Shown: positions 1 to 7,250 of the stretch, piece by piece | How the letters are laid out: each line of letters starts with the position of its first letter | Numbering within the stretch: position 1 is the stretch's first letter | NCBI RefSeq assembly: GCF_025766255.1 | Contig: NW_026516941.1 | Span: 1 to 15,000, forward strand | Direction of reading: 5' to 3' | Origin: Zychaea mexicana | Taxonomy: Eukaryota > Mucoromycota > Mucoromycetes > Mucorales > Lichtheimiaceae | Length of the DNA: 15,000 bases | Translations under genes and position numbers: made by a program | Notes under the pieces: generated by a model | Database searches by the model: none | Told to the model about the DNA's origin: nothing | Seen by the model: only the letters and a program-made list of their open reading frames with translations

Positions 1-1281
1 CTGTTAATCACTTGAAAAATAGTTTAATGCTTAATTAACTAATGACTACCTTATCTTGGTAACGCCTCTTCGTAGTTTGACCAGCACATTAGAGTTGGTA
101 GGCATTTGTTCTCCGTCGTCGTCAACGATTTCTTCTTCTGGTGCCTGTGCTGAAAGACCAACTCGCAGGATATCCTGAACTACTAACTTAAGGACGTGTC
201 CAACACAAGGGATATGATGGATGTCTTTGCGGAATGGCCTTGGTTTTATAAGTTGTTGGTGAGCACATAGTTTTTTATGAGTATCTTGGCAAAGCAGCAT
301 AATCCCAGTAACTTACCAATCTTTCTCTTTCGCGCGTCGTTCGATTACGGTCATCATCTTGGTCATATTCGATGCGTTGTCACTCGTAATTGTGAAAAGC
401 CTCGAACAAAGATCGAACTCATCCAAGACTTTCAAGAAGGCGTCGGCAAGGTTCTCTCCAGTATGTGGACCTTCCAAAGGCTGGAACCCTAGGCGAACTT
501 CTTACAGAGTCCACGTCGATCTGCACATCCAGTGTGCTGTCACACCAAGAAATTCTTGCCGGAATGGGCTGGTCTAGCTGTCGACGGTGCAAGAAATTTT
601 TGGCACGCTCTTGAGCAAGGCGGCGGTTTGTTCTTTGGCTCTGACGTATTCTTCGTCCAGCTATTTCCAGTGAAAGTTAAGTATATGTCTGAATCCTTGT
701 TTAACAAAACATGAAACGAAGTTTACCTTTCTCGACATACTGTCAGCATTCAAAAGCTTGACGGATTCTTGCGTAGGTACTGATTGTGCCATGTAGAACA
801 ACTCCTGCAATTCTTCGCTTTCGGCCAAAGTAAATGGGAGCTTGCTCTTGACCAAAAATTTGATGAATTGTCGTTGGAAGGCGCCCTTTTCAAACGTACG
901 CTTACGCTTAAATTCGACATGCTGGTCCATTGGGCCGGCTTGGCGCTTGTTCCCCTGAACGTGCGGACCAGTTGTTTGCGTGATTCGATGGACATTCTTC
1001 AGGTGCTTCACAAGCCCAGACGTATTACCTTGCTTTGCGTCGTACACCTTGTTGCAACCAGGCCGCTGGCACTTGATTTTCGGTTGACTGTTGATAGAGA
1101 CGCGTTTGCCGTATTCATGAGTGAGAACCCAGCTGCTTACTGACTGCTTTTCTTTACCGCTCGTGTCAATGTTCGCGCCGTCACCAGCAAGCTGTGTGAT
1201 TTCTTGGTGGTCGATCATGGAAGCGGAATCATCGAAGCACTCTTCATCAGTGTCCATTACATGTGAACCGACTGACGCCAT
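1..1281 (-). pseudogene. hAT transposase with BED zinc finger, nonsense-mutated, partial
   Basis: This encodes the N-terminal and first catalytic parts of a hAT transposase, which cuts and pastes the transposon. Likely exons are 1281-727, 660-317 and 238-50, with introns of 66, 78 and 49 nt; the last acceptor (AACAG) falls at base 1 and the rest lies outside. Exon 1 has an acidic start, then a BED-type finger (pattern WxxxxxY, CxxxxC, HxxxxH, about residues 50-95), then the typical helical region. Exon 2 carries the first catalytic Asp (VDS, then TSP) and the second (ITSDNASN). Exon 3 carries the IPCVGH region with its Cys and His. Two in-frame stops break exon 2: TAG at 576-574, where the family has Trp, and TAA at 504-502. 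The copy is therefore inactive. The family assignment rests on motif order and is firm; the exon borders are inferred from splice signals and frame. Confidence 0.8.
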
Positions 1282-2181
1282 GGAGACGTTGGATTGATTA
1301 CGGGCTAGGGAAGGAGGAACAAAACTTGATAACGAACGACTTGTGTTGGATAAGGACGAATTACGGCTGGACTCTCTCTATAAAATGGTACTATCATCAG
1401 CTGGTTGCAGGTGATATTGCATATGATGGAGTATCCTAGATTAATCTTACGCGATCAGAAAGAGCACCACGAGCGTCGTCAGAGCTGGAGCCAACTGAGT
1501 AGTTTGGGTAGGTCATTGCGTTGGATGTGATATAAAAAGGTACGGATATAGAGTAGAATGGTTCAAGCTGTATGTAAGTAAATAGTTGAGTTATTTTGCC
1601 CAAAAATAAAGTTGTTGCTTTTATACTTTCCATGACGCGTTGAGGATAATGATACCAAACGGCAGCTTCTCTTCAAATAGTGCTAAGTAATACCTCGCCT
1701 GTCATTTCGTAAAAGGGATTTTTAGAAGTCAGCAGCATGCTGAGCTGTACCACTGCTGAGTGCGCGATTTTTGCTTTCAGTGTTCTTCCTTTAATCGTTC
1801 GTGTCCATTCGTTACTAGCAGTATAAGTATAATTAGCACTGCTGAGCACGCAGCATTTAATGCTGCGAACCAAACCAAAGGCACGTCAAAATTTTCTTCT
1901 CAGCAATCTGTACACACGTCATTACACAATTGATACAGCAATCTGTTTTCCAGCAATCTCTGAAATCCCCCCACCAGATCAGCGATTAGAACACATTTCA
2001 TACTTTAATTCAAAAATCAACCACGCACAGTCATACTGTATATCCACAATTGAAATAAAACACATTTTCTATTCACAAATTTCGCTATGCACTACAATAA
2101 TTACGCCTTCCCTTCGATTCACGCGATTATCATGGTAATCTTGTGTAATTCCATCCCTCTTGAAATTGCAGTTGAAGAACT

Positions 2182-2300
2182 CGGTTCTAATCTCGGTTCT
2201 CGGGTCGGTTCTCGGGCCGGGTCGAGTCGGTTCTGATGTACATTGTGCTCGGGACGGTTCTGGCAGAGAACCGTCCCGGCCCGGCCCGTGAGGACCCTTA
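2182..2300 (-). repeat. hAT terminal/subterminal repeats with hairpin
   Basis: CGGTTCT occurs at 2182, 2194, 2206, 2228 and 2255, and inverted at 2267-2273. A perfect 11-bp stem, GGGACGGTTCT (2251-2261) and AGAACCGTCCC (2267-2277), encloses a 5-nt loop. GC-rich CGGGCC repeats lead to the presumed tip near 2300. Clustered short repeats next to the terminus are typical of hAT transposase-binding regions. Confidence 0.65.
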
Positions 2301-2438
2301 GTTCGGACCATGCTATTACTTTTTTCGTCCACATCTCCTAGTAGTAGTAAGAGATATTGAGCAAAAAAAGACGATTGACCGTCAAAACAGCATAAAATAA
2401 ATACTTTCCATATTATAAATGCCTACCGAATGTCAGGC

Positions 2439-2450
2439 TATATAAATAGG
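2439..2450 (+). promoter_or_regulatory. TATA box upstream of broken gene at 2542
   Basis: The sequence is TATATAAATAGG, a near-perfect Pol II TATA box about 100 nt upstream of the ATG at 2542. The same word occurs before the OB-fold gene (3739-3749), which suggests a shared promoter type. Confidence 0.55.
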
Positions 2451-2541
2451 CAGGATAAAGAAGTAATAAATGCTAATTATCATCGAAATCTATCCCTTTC
2501 TTATTTTATCACATCAACTTCGTTTATCTTCTTTTATTATC

Positions 2542-2808
2542 ATGAGCGACAATTTTATTATTTAGTGTCCTGCTACGCAAGGTTTTAATAGAAGAAACGG
2601 TAGTCAGCTTGTACGATCAACACCTCCTGTCACCCAACAGCAAGAACCAGAAACACAAGGTTTTAACACAAGAAACGGTAGTCAACCTGTACGACCAATG
2701 CCTCCTGTCACACAACAGCAAGAACCAGAAACGGTTGAAGCCAGTAAAGGTTCTGACCTCGATACAGTAGGGGGACCGGTTGAGGTTACAGGATTTTTCA
2801 TCTCCTAG
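2542..2808 (+). pseudogene. small low-complexity gene with early stop
   Basis: An ATG at 2542 opens MSDNFII, then an in-frame TAG at 2563-2565 interrupts. The frame then stays open for 80 codons to TAG at 2806-2808. The open part encodes two copies of a 26-residue unit (residues QGFN, RNGSQ, PPVTQQQEPET) and a tail ending GPVEVTGFFIS. I do not recognise the protein; it looks disordered and Gln/Pro-rich. A single C-to-T change (CAG to TAG) would explain the stop, so a recently broken gene is likely. Alternatively TTATTTAG at 2558-2565 is a 3' splice site and the true start lies upstream in another exon. The TATA box at 2439 supports a real promoter here. Confidence 0.45.
2578..2733 (+). repeat. 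two tandem 78-bp units, in frame
   Basis: Unit 1 is 2578-2655 and unit 2 is 2656-2733. They differ at a few bases and both read as 26 codons without stops, which fits an internal duplication in a coding region. Confidence 0.8.
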
Positions 2809-2857
2809 CGGACGTTTGAACTTTTATTTAGGCAGAAGGGATTTAATTTTAGGCAGA

Positions 2858-3172
2858 GTGGACATGAATGTTAATCTGAGTGGACATGAATAAAAGTTAA
2901 TCTGGACATGAATAATAATTGATCTAGACATGAATGAAAATCAAGCTGGACATGAATGAAAATCAAGCTGGACATGAATGAAAATCGAGCTGGATATGAA
3001 TACAAATTGACCTGGACATGAATGAAAATCGATCTAGATATGAATGAAAATCGAGCTGGACATGAATATAAATTGACCTGGACATGAATAAAGATCGATC
3101 TGGACATGAATATAAATTGACCTGGACATGAATATAAATCGAGCTGGACATGAGTAAAATCAATCTGGACAA
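2858..3172. repeat. 22-bp minisatellite, about 15 units
   Basis: The core CTGGACATGAATGAAAATC plus a 3-nt linker recurs with a 22-bp period and point variants such as GGATATGAATAC. Because 22 is not a multiple of three, the long minus-strand frame through it repeats every 22 residues and is most likely spurious. Confidence 0.9.
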
Positions 3173-3179
3173 AATAAAA

Positions 3180-3479
3180 ATTTCCGTTACTGCGTCGGGA
3201 TCTGTTTGATCTGTCTGATCGCTGTGTACGAAGAAACTAGACACCCCATCCAGCTTTTGTCGTATGTATGGTGGAATGTCTGTGTCGGACTGGGGTACCT
3301 GTGTTGACGTCGGTCTGATTAAGACAGAGGTAGTTCGTTGCGCAATGTCGTCGAATGGAACGAAAACCTCAGAGGTGCCAGTAACGGTAGTAGAGTAAAT
3401 CCTGTCCGGGTGTGTGTTTCCAAGATTCATTGTGACATACTGTGCTTCGGAAATCTGTAATCTAACGCGTGTCACATCC
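3180..3479 (-). other. possible exon of an unrecognised minus-strand gene
   Basis: A non-repetitive open frame begins after a well-formed 3' splice region: TACTAAC at 3500-3494, then CAG ending at 3480. It reads about 100 residues (DVTRVRLQISEAQ, then a stretch with VFVPFDDIAQRTT and IPPYIRQKLDGVSSFF) before running into the 22-bp minisatellite, where the frame ends at 2963. No family is recognised. No upstream exon was identified with confidence. It could be a gene whose 3' end has been invaded by the minisatellite, or a chance frame. Confidence 0.3.
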
Positions 3480-3738
3480 CTGGTCAGGGTAGTGTTAGTA
3501 CTGAGTTATATCTGTGTTTTGCAAGAAAATTATTATCGAACCTGTCCGCGGTCCATGTGTCCAGGTAATACTTATCCCTGACTTTACGTATATTTGGACG
3601 AAAGAAAACAGTGAGAGATTCCGAGCTTATTACGTGTACCCCGAAAGTCCTAGAAGGTGATTCTGTGCCTTATTTATGTATTTTTTTTTACTTCAAGGCG
3701 GAGAAACAACGCTTTGTGCTGCTCGTTTGCTGTTTTGA

Positions 3739-3749
3739 TATATAAATAG
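3739..3749 (+). promoter_or_regulatory. TATA box of the OB-fold gene
   Basis: TATATAAATAG lies 72 to 82 nt upstream of the ATG at 3821. The region 3500-3738 has no gene on this strand that I can support and presumably holds the upstream promoter. Confidence 0.65.
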
Positions 3750-3820
3750 TGCAGAGTTGCAATTCAGTGTAAGAATATTGCCTTATTTCAAAACAACCGT
3801 TTCTTTTGTACTTCTTGAAC

Positions 3821-4779
3821 ATGACTCACGCATCCATTTGCACTGGTGTGCTCACAACTAACGTCGAATACAGGGTTCGCGATCGCGGTCCACGGGAGGC
3901 CTATGCCAGATTTACAATCTTGTGCGAAGGAAATTATATCAATGTAAGTGTGTTTCTGTGATGAGGAGTGTCCTGCCCGTGCTTAAACTAATGCACTCAC
4001 TACTTTTTCAGGTGACGGCTGCCAAACCTGAGTGCGTTATGTATTTGACTGAAAACAACGTTGCCGAAGGGCACGCAATCGTTGTCTACGGCCCCTTCAA
4101 AATTTCCAAGTATCGGGGCAATCGAGGCACGTACCAAACAGCATTCCGCCTCAACGCTCACATTCTCCGTCTTGGCTTGCAGTGGCGAACCATCATTGGC
4201 GATTCACAGTCCGGCCCCCCTGAACCCGTTACGCGGGAGCAAGTTCTGGAACGACTTAAGGCACAAGAAGCGATTCCCACAGCTCCGATAGAGGAGCAAG
4301 TTGCTGCCTTGGAGCGGTGCTTCACCGAGGCCGTGATCGGGTACTTCGGGCGGCGTAACTGGCCCAACGCTGCCAACGTTGTCGTCCAGCTGTTTGGGCG
4401 CTTCGGCGACCGGCTCTGGGTCCCAACCAGCATGAATACCGATGAAGTTCAGGAAGTTATTGGTGGACAGTTGTCCAGGACGGAGGTGACGGGGTTATGG
4501 GAGGAGGTGACCCAACACATTATAGCATTCGTCGATGCCAGAGGTGCTGACCGTGCCAATGATCGTAATGAAGAAGAGGTGGAACAACAACAACAACAAC
4601 AACAACAGCAACAGCAACAGCAACAGCATCAGCATCAACCACAACAACAACAACAGCAACAACAAAGGCAGCAACACACTGCCAGAGGTGGTCGTCAGCC
4701 ACAGCGTCAACACCTGCGCTACTCGACCAGTGGCGATCACGTCACCCTAGGCACCGAGAACATGGACGAGGATCCATAA
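3821..4779 (+). CDS. putative OB-fold ssDNA-binding protein with poly-Q linker and acidic tip
   Basis: The gene has two exons, 3821-3943 and 4012-4779, joined across a 68-nt intron (GTAAGT donor, TTTTTCAG acceptor), giving 296 aa. Residues about 5-95 have the strand pattern of an OB fold (TGVLTTNVEYRVRD, ARFTILCEGNYINVTA, EGHAIVVYGPFKISKYRGNRG, then QTAFRLNAHILRL), resembling SSB-like domains that bind single-stranded DNA. Residues about 110-230 look helical and match nothing I recognise. After that comes a glutamine-rich stretch (codons about 4582-4674, mostly CAA with some CAG), then an RGG-containing basic segment and an acidic end, ENMDEDP. The order OB domain, disordered linker and acidic tip parallels bacterial and mitochondrial SSB. 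A host or mobile-element replication/repair role is an inference. AATAAA overlaps the stop at 4779-4784. The start was chosen as the first ATG downstream of the TATA box that keeps the OB fold whole. Confidence 0.7.
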
Positions 4780-5134
4780 ATAAATTTTTGTCCAAGTCAA
4801 CACAAACATTTTTTGTCTCAAATCACCACATATACACAAAACTTTTTTGTCTATAATTTCATATACGTCCCCCACAATAAAAATACTTTTTGAGAACAAT
4901 TACATATTATTAAATTGTTGCACATTCATTTTTAACAAAAGCGTGTATGTTTACAAAGTGTACCGCTATCTTGCGGGGTTATGTGTCTAGCGTCGTACAT
5001 AAGATTCGAGTATTTGAGGTTTTGTCTTCCCGTGAGTTGTGCTACCACGTGTTGGGGAGTTTGCGTATTTTTGATTATTTATAGTCTGAGCTTTGTGCGA
5101 ACATAACTGTTTTACGTTTTTTTCCACTTTTCAA
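4780..5134. other. intergenic region between OB-fold and glycosylase genes
   Basis: This AT-rich stretch holds AATAAA signals at 4779-4784 and 4876-4881 for the upstream gene. It also holds a CACGTG E-box near 5046 and a weak TATA-like TTTATAG near 5078, about 55 nt before the glycosylase ATG. No gene is seen. Confidence 0.5.
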
Positions 5135-5753
5135 ATGCTGCCCGCCTTACTGTACTCTGATCTGTTTGTGTTGTTTGTCGGCATTAATCCTGACCTCGAT
5201 AGTAGTGCCAGTGGCCATTTTTACGAAGGACGCTCGAACCATTTTTGGCATTGTTTAAATGCTACTGGTGAGGGGCTTTCTGCTGTAGATTGTGATTTTT
5301 GTTATTCCTTTTGTTGACGGATCCGTTTCAGACCTAGTGTCCTACAGAGTTTCTCCCAAAGACGATTCTAAGCTACCGCGTGACTTTGGTTTGGGTTTTA
5401 CGAATATCTGTCGCAGACCGACAAGGACGGCAAAAGAGTTGCACGATAATGAAATTGTTGAAGGCTTAGAGGTGCTCAAGTTGAAAATCGAAAGATACCA
5501 GCCAGCTTTCGTGTGTTTTCTCGGCATCGACATGTACAAGAAATACATAAAGAAACGTACTATTACTCCCAGACTTCAGAAGGAAAAGTGTCGTTGGGGT
5601 GCCAGGGAACACGATGTGATAAGATTTTTTGTTATGCCGAGTACTAGTGCGCGAGTTGTTGCTTTTCAGCGGGACGACAAAGTTAAGCTGTTCCAAGAAC
5701 TGTCTAAGGAAGTAGAGTTATTCCGCGTGGCTACGTATCTGTTAACGAGCTAA
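5135..5753 (+). CDS. TDG/MUG-family G/T(U) mismatch DNA glycosylase
   Basis: Exons 5135-5267 and 5332-5753 are joined across a 64-nt intron (GTGAGG donor, GTTTCAG acceptor) and give 184 aa, close to the bare catalytic core (bacterial Mug is of similar size, animal TDG far longer). Enzymes of this family remove thymine or uracil opposite guanine, and some remove oxidised 5-methylcytosine. Motif 1 is GINPD at residues 16-20, with the catalytic-position Asn at 18; the family usually has GINPG. NHFWHCL (35-41) and GFTNICRRPT (66-75) are typical of the family. Motif 2 is MPSTSAR at 146-152, the TDG-type form, followed by the usual Phe and DDKVKLF helix. No nuclear signal or long tails are visible. 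The ATG at 5135 starts just before the first core strand. AATAAA lies at 5815-5820. Confidence 0.9.
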
Positions 5754-5814
5754 GCTGACCAGTGACACTTGACCTTACGGTGAAACGTTGAATTCATTCC
5801 TCTTTTAGACTATC

Positions 5815-5820
5815 AATAAA
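5815..5820 (+). terminator. polyadenylation signal of the glycosylase gene
   Basis: AATAAA lies 62 nt after the stop codon at 5751-5753 and is followed by an A-run. The signal sits at the edge of the first hairpin repeat. Confidence 0.5.
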
Positions 5821-6097
5821 AAAAATCGACATAAAAAAAAGCCCCAGCCGCAGTGTTATGAAGACCGCGACTGGGGCATTACTAGGTTTCTATGTTAGCT
5901 AAGCTTAGACCTGTCTGCTTTGGACTTGGTGAGAAATGTCTGCGTGGTCCGGATAAATGTTTTGCCGTGATAAAGGGCGAAAAAAAATACCCCAGTCGCA
6001 GTCCAATAAAGACAACGACTGGGGCATTAGATATCTATAAGAAAAATGACATAAAAAAGCCCTAGCCGCAATCTAGTGAAGACTCCGACTGGGGCAT
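5821..6097 (-). repeat. three copies of a hairpin repeat (hairpin plus T-run)
   Basis: The hairpins are at 5841-5877, 5990-6024 and 6059-6095. Each begins on the plus strand after an A-run (A6-A8) and ends GGGGCATTA. On the minus strand each reads as a GC-rich stem followed by a U-tract, resembling an intrinsic terminator. Stems pair GCCCCAG with CTGGGGC, or CCCCAGTCG with CGACTGGGG. Two further copies lie at 12445-12549 within the rDNA spacer. Copies 1 and 3 carry the flanking word GACATAAAAA. The function is unknown. Confidence 0.8.
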
Positions 6098-6480
6098 TAG
6101 AGACCTCTTTTTTTGACAGGCTCAAAGGGTTGATATTAAAAGAAGCTGAAAGTCTCTCTCTTCCAAGAATCTAGACTCCGGGATATCGTATCCTGGGGTT
6201 TGAAATGTGGTCTTCTCTTTGCATAAAATACCAGGTCATAGCCGCCCATCAATAAGCACTTAGGAATAAAAATTCAAAGACACCTGAGTTTAGAGACCTC
6301 TTTTTTACATGCAGACACTCTTAACTTTGAAAGCCTATGGGTATGCTAGGGGAACATTTTGACCTGCCGAAAAATGTCTAAGTACACACCTGCCAGGCAA
6401 ACGCCTAGTGTGAAACTACCAGCAGCCCTGTGTCTCTATCCAAGTTACCATAAAGCAAGCCACCCGTCAATCTTCAAGTC
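6098..6480. other. no gene seen; contains an 18-bp direct repeat
   Basis: No credible frame or RNA gene is found. TTAGAGACCTCTTTTTT occurs at about 6097-6113 and again at about 6290-6306, 193 bp apart. The words around it show no match I recognise. Confidence 0.4.
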
Positions 6481-6857
6481 TAAAAAAATAAAATTTATTT
6501 TATTTTAGCAAAGCTAATACTTTTCGGGTCTTTAGACCCTTCAAGTCTTTTTTTAAATCAAAAATTTACAATTTTTGAGGCGAAGCCTTGCTTCTTACTT
6601 TTTAATTTATTGAAAAGAGTGAAACTTCATTTCACTAAAAAGAATAAATTCTTTTTTTATTTAATAAAAAGACTTAAAGGGGGATAAACCCCCGGTTTAA
6701 AGCTCCTTTTAGTCGCTAAATATAAATCAAAGATTTATATTTTCAAGGACTTAAAGAAAAAAAAATAAAATAATTATTTTTGTTTTTTAATATAAAAAGA
6801 AATTATAGATTATAAAAAATTTATTAAATTTTTTTAATCACTATATTAATATTTAAC
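6481..6857. other. extremely AT-rich, hairpin-rich block, possibly organelle-derived
   Basis: Composition shifts abruptly to A/T with short GC-rich stem-loops: GGGTCT/AGACCC (6526-6539), GGGGG/CCCCC around ATAAA (6679-6693), and an 11-bp perfect stem AAATATAAATC/GATTTATATTT (6718-6742). AT-rich DNA with small GC hairpins is typical of fungal mitochondrial intergenic sequence, so a nuclear mitochondrial insertion is plausible. No mitochondrial gene is present to prove it. Confidence 0.35.
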
Positions 6858-7207
6858 CCTCGGTGTGGAGAGTGAGTTGGAGGGCGAGCGCCCCCTGGGG
6901 AAAGTCCAGGGAGTGATCGACAACTAGGTGTATCTGTTCACACATGGGTTTTTACAGGAGAACTCCAAACTCCTTAGAGTTAGAGTGCAAGGCTGCAAGG
7001 CATTGGCCATGCCATTGAGGGTTTGCATGATTGAACACAGCCCAAACGTGGTCACCCAAATGACATTCGCTCAAGAGGAGAAAGGGAAGATGATAAAGAA
7101 CCATCAGGTTCTTTGCCGTCTCCAATTTTGGTCGATAATGGTTATGTGAAGTCCTCGTATGTTGAGGAACGCAATCTTTAAGTTGTGGGTATAAAACATA
7201 CGAAAAA
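6858..7207. other. no gene assigned; structured segment left of the retroelement
   Basis: This mixed-composition sequence begins with small hairpins (GGCG/CGCC near 6884, CCCTGG/CCAGGG near 6891-6910). It could be the left flank of the retroelement or part of its 3' untranslated region. No 18S sequence is present, though an intact insertion in 18S would require it on this side. Confidence 0.35.
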
Positions 7208-7250
7208 TTTATTACAACAAAAAAAGGACAAACAGAGAAAAGAAAGAAAA

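Larger units (their letters stand above)
1..2300 (-). mobile_element. hAT-family DNA transposon, 5' part, runs off the left edge
   Basis: The element reads leftward. Its transposase gene starts at 1281, and about 1 kb of non-coding 5' sequence leads to a probable terminus near 2300, where the minus strand reads TAAGGGTCCTCACGGGCCGG, a typical hAT-type terminal inverted repeat. Inside the terminus are five direct copies of CGGTTCT and one inverted copy, as expected for transposase-binding subterminal repeats. The other end and the last exons lie outside the window, so the terminal repeat and the 8-bp target duplication cannot be confirmed. The non-coding stretch 1282-2180 holds no gene I can support; a small palindrome, CAGCATTTAATGCTG, lies near 1852. 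Confidence 0.75.

Noticed and set aside
340..360. tRNA B-box-like GTTCGATTACGG
   Set aside because: It lies in the hAT transposase exon, and no A-box or acceptor stem pairs around it.
2871..3170. Long minus-strand frame through the 22-bp minisatellite as a repeat protein
   Set aside because: The period is not a multiple of three, and the frame is a by-product of a repeat without stops.
4495..4740. Poly-Leu and poly-Asn frames over the CAA/CAG tract
   Set aside because: These are alternative-frame readings of the poly-glutamine codons in the OB-fold gene.
6858..7150. Possible RNase P RNA, from GGGGAAAGTCCAGGG resembling the P4 5' strand
   Set aside because: I could not find the matching 3' P4 strand (ACAGAA-type) or a consistent overall fold, so the short match is not enough.
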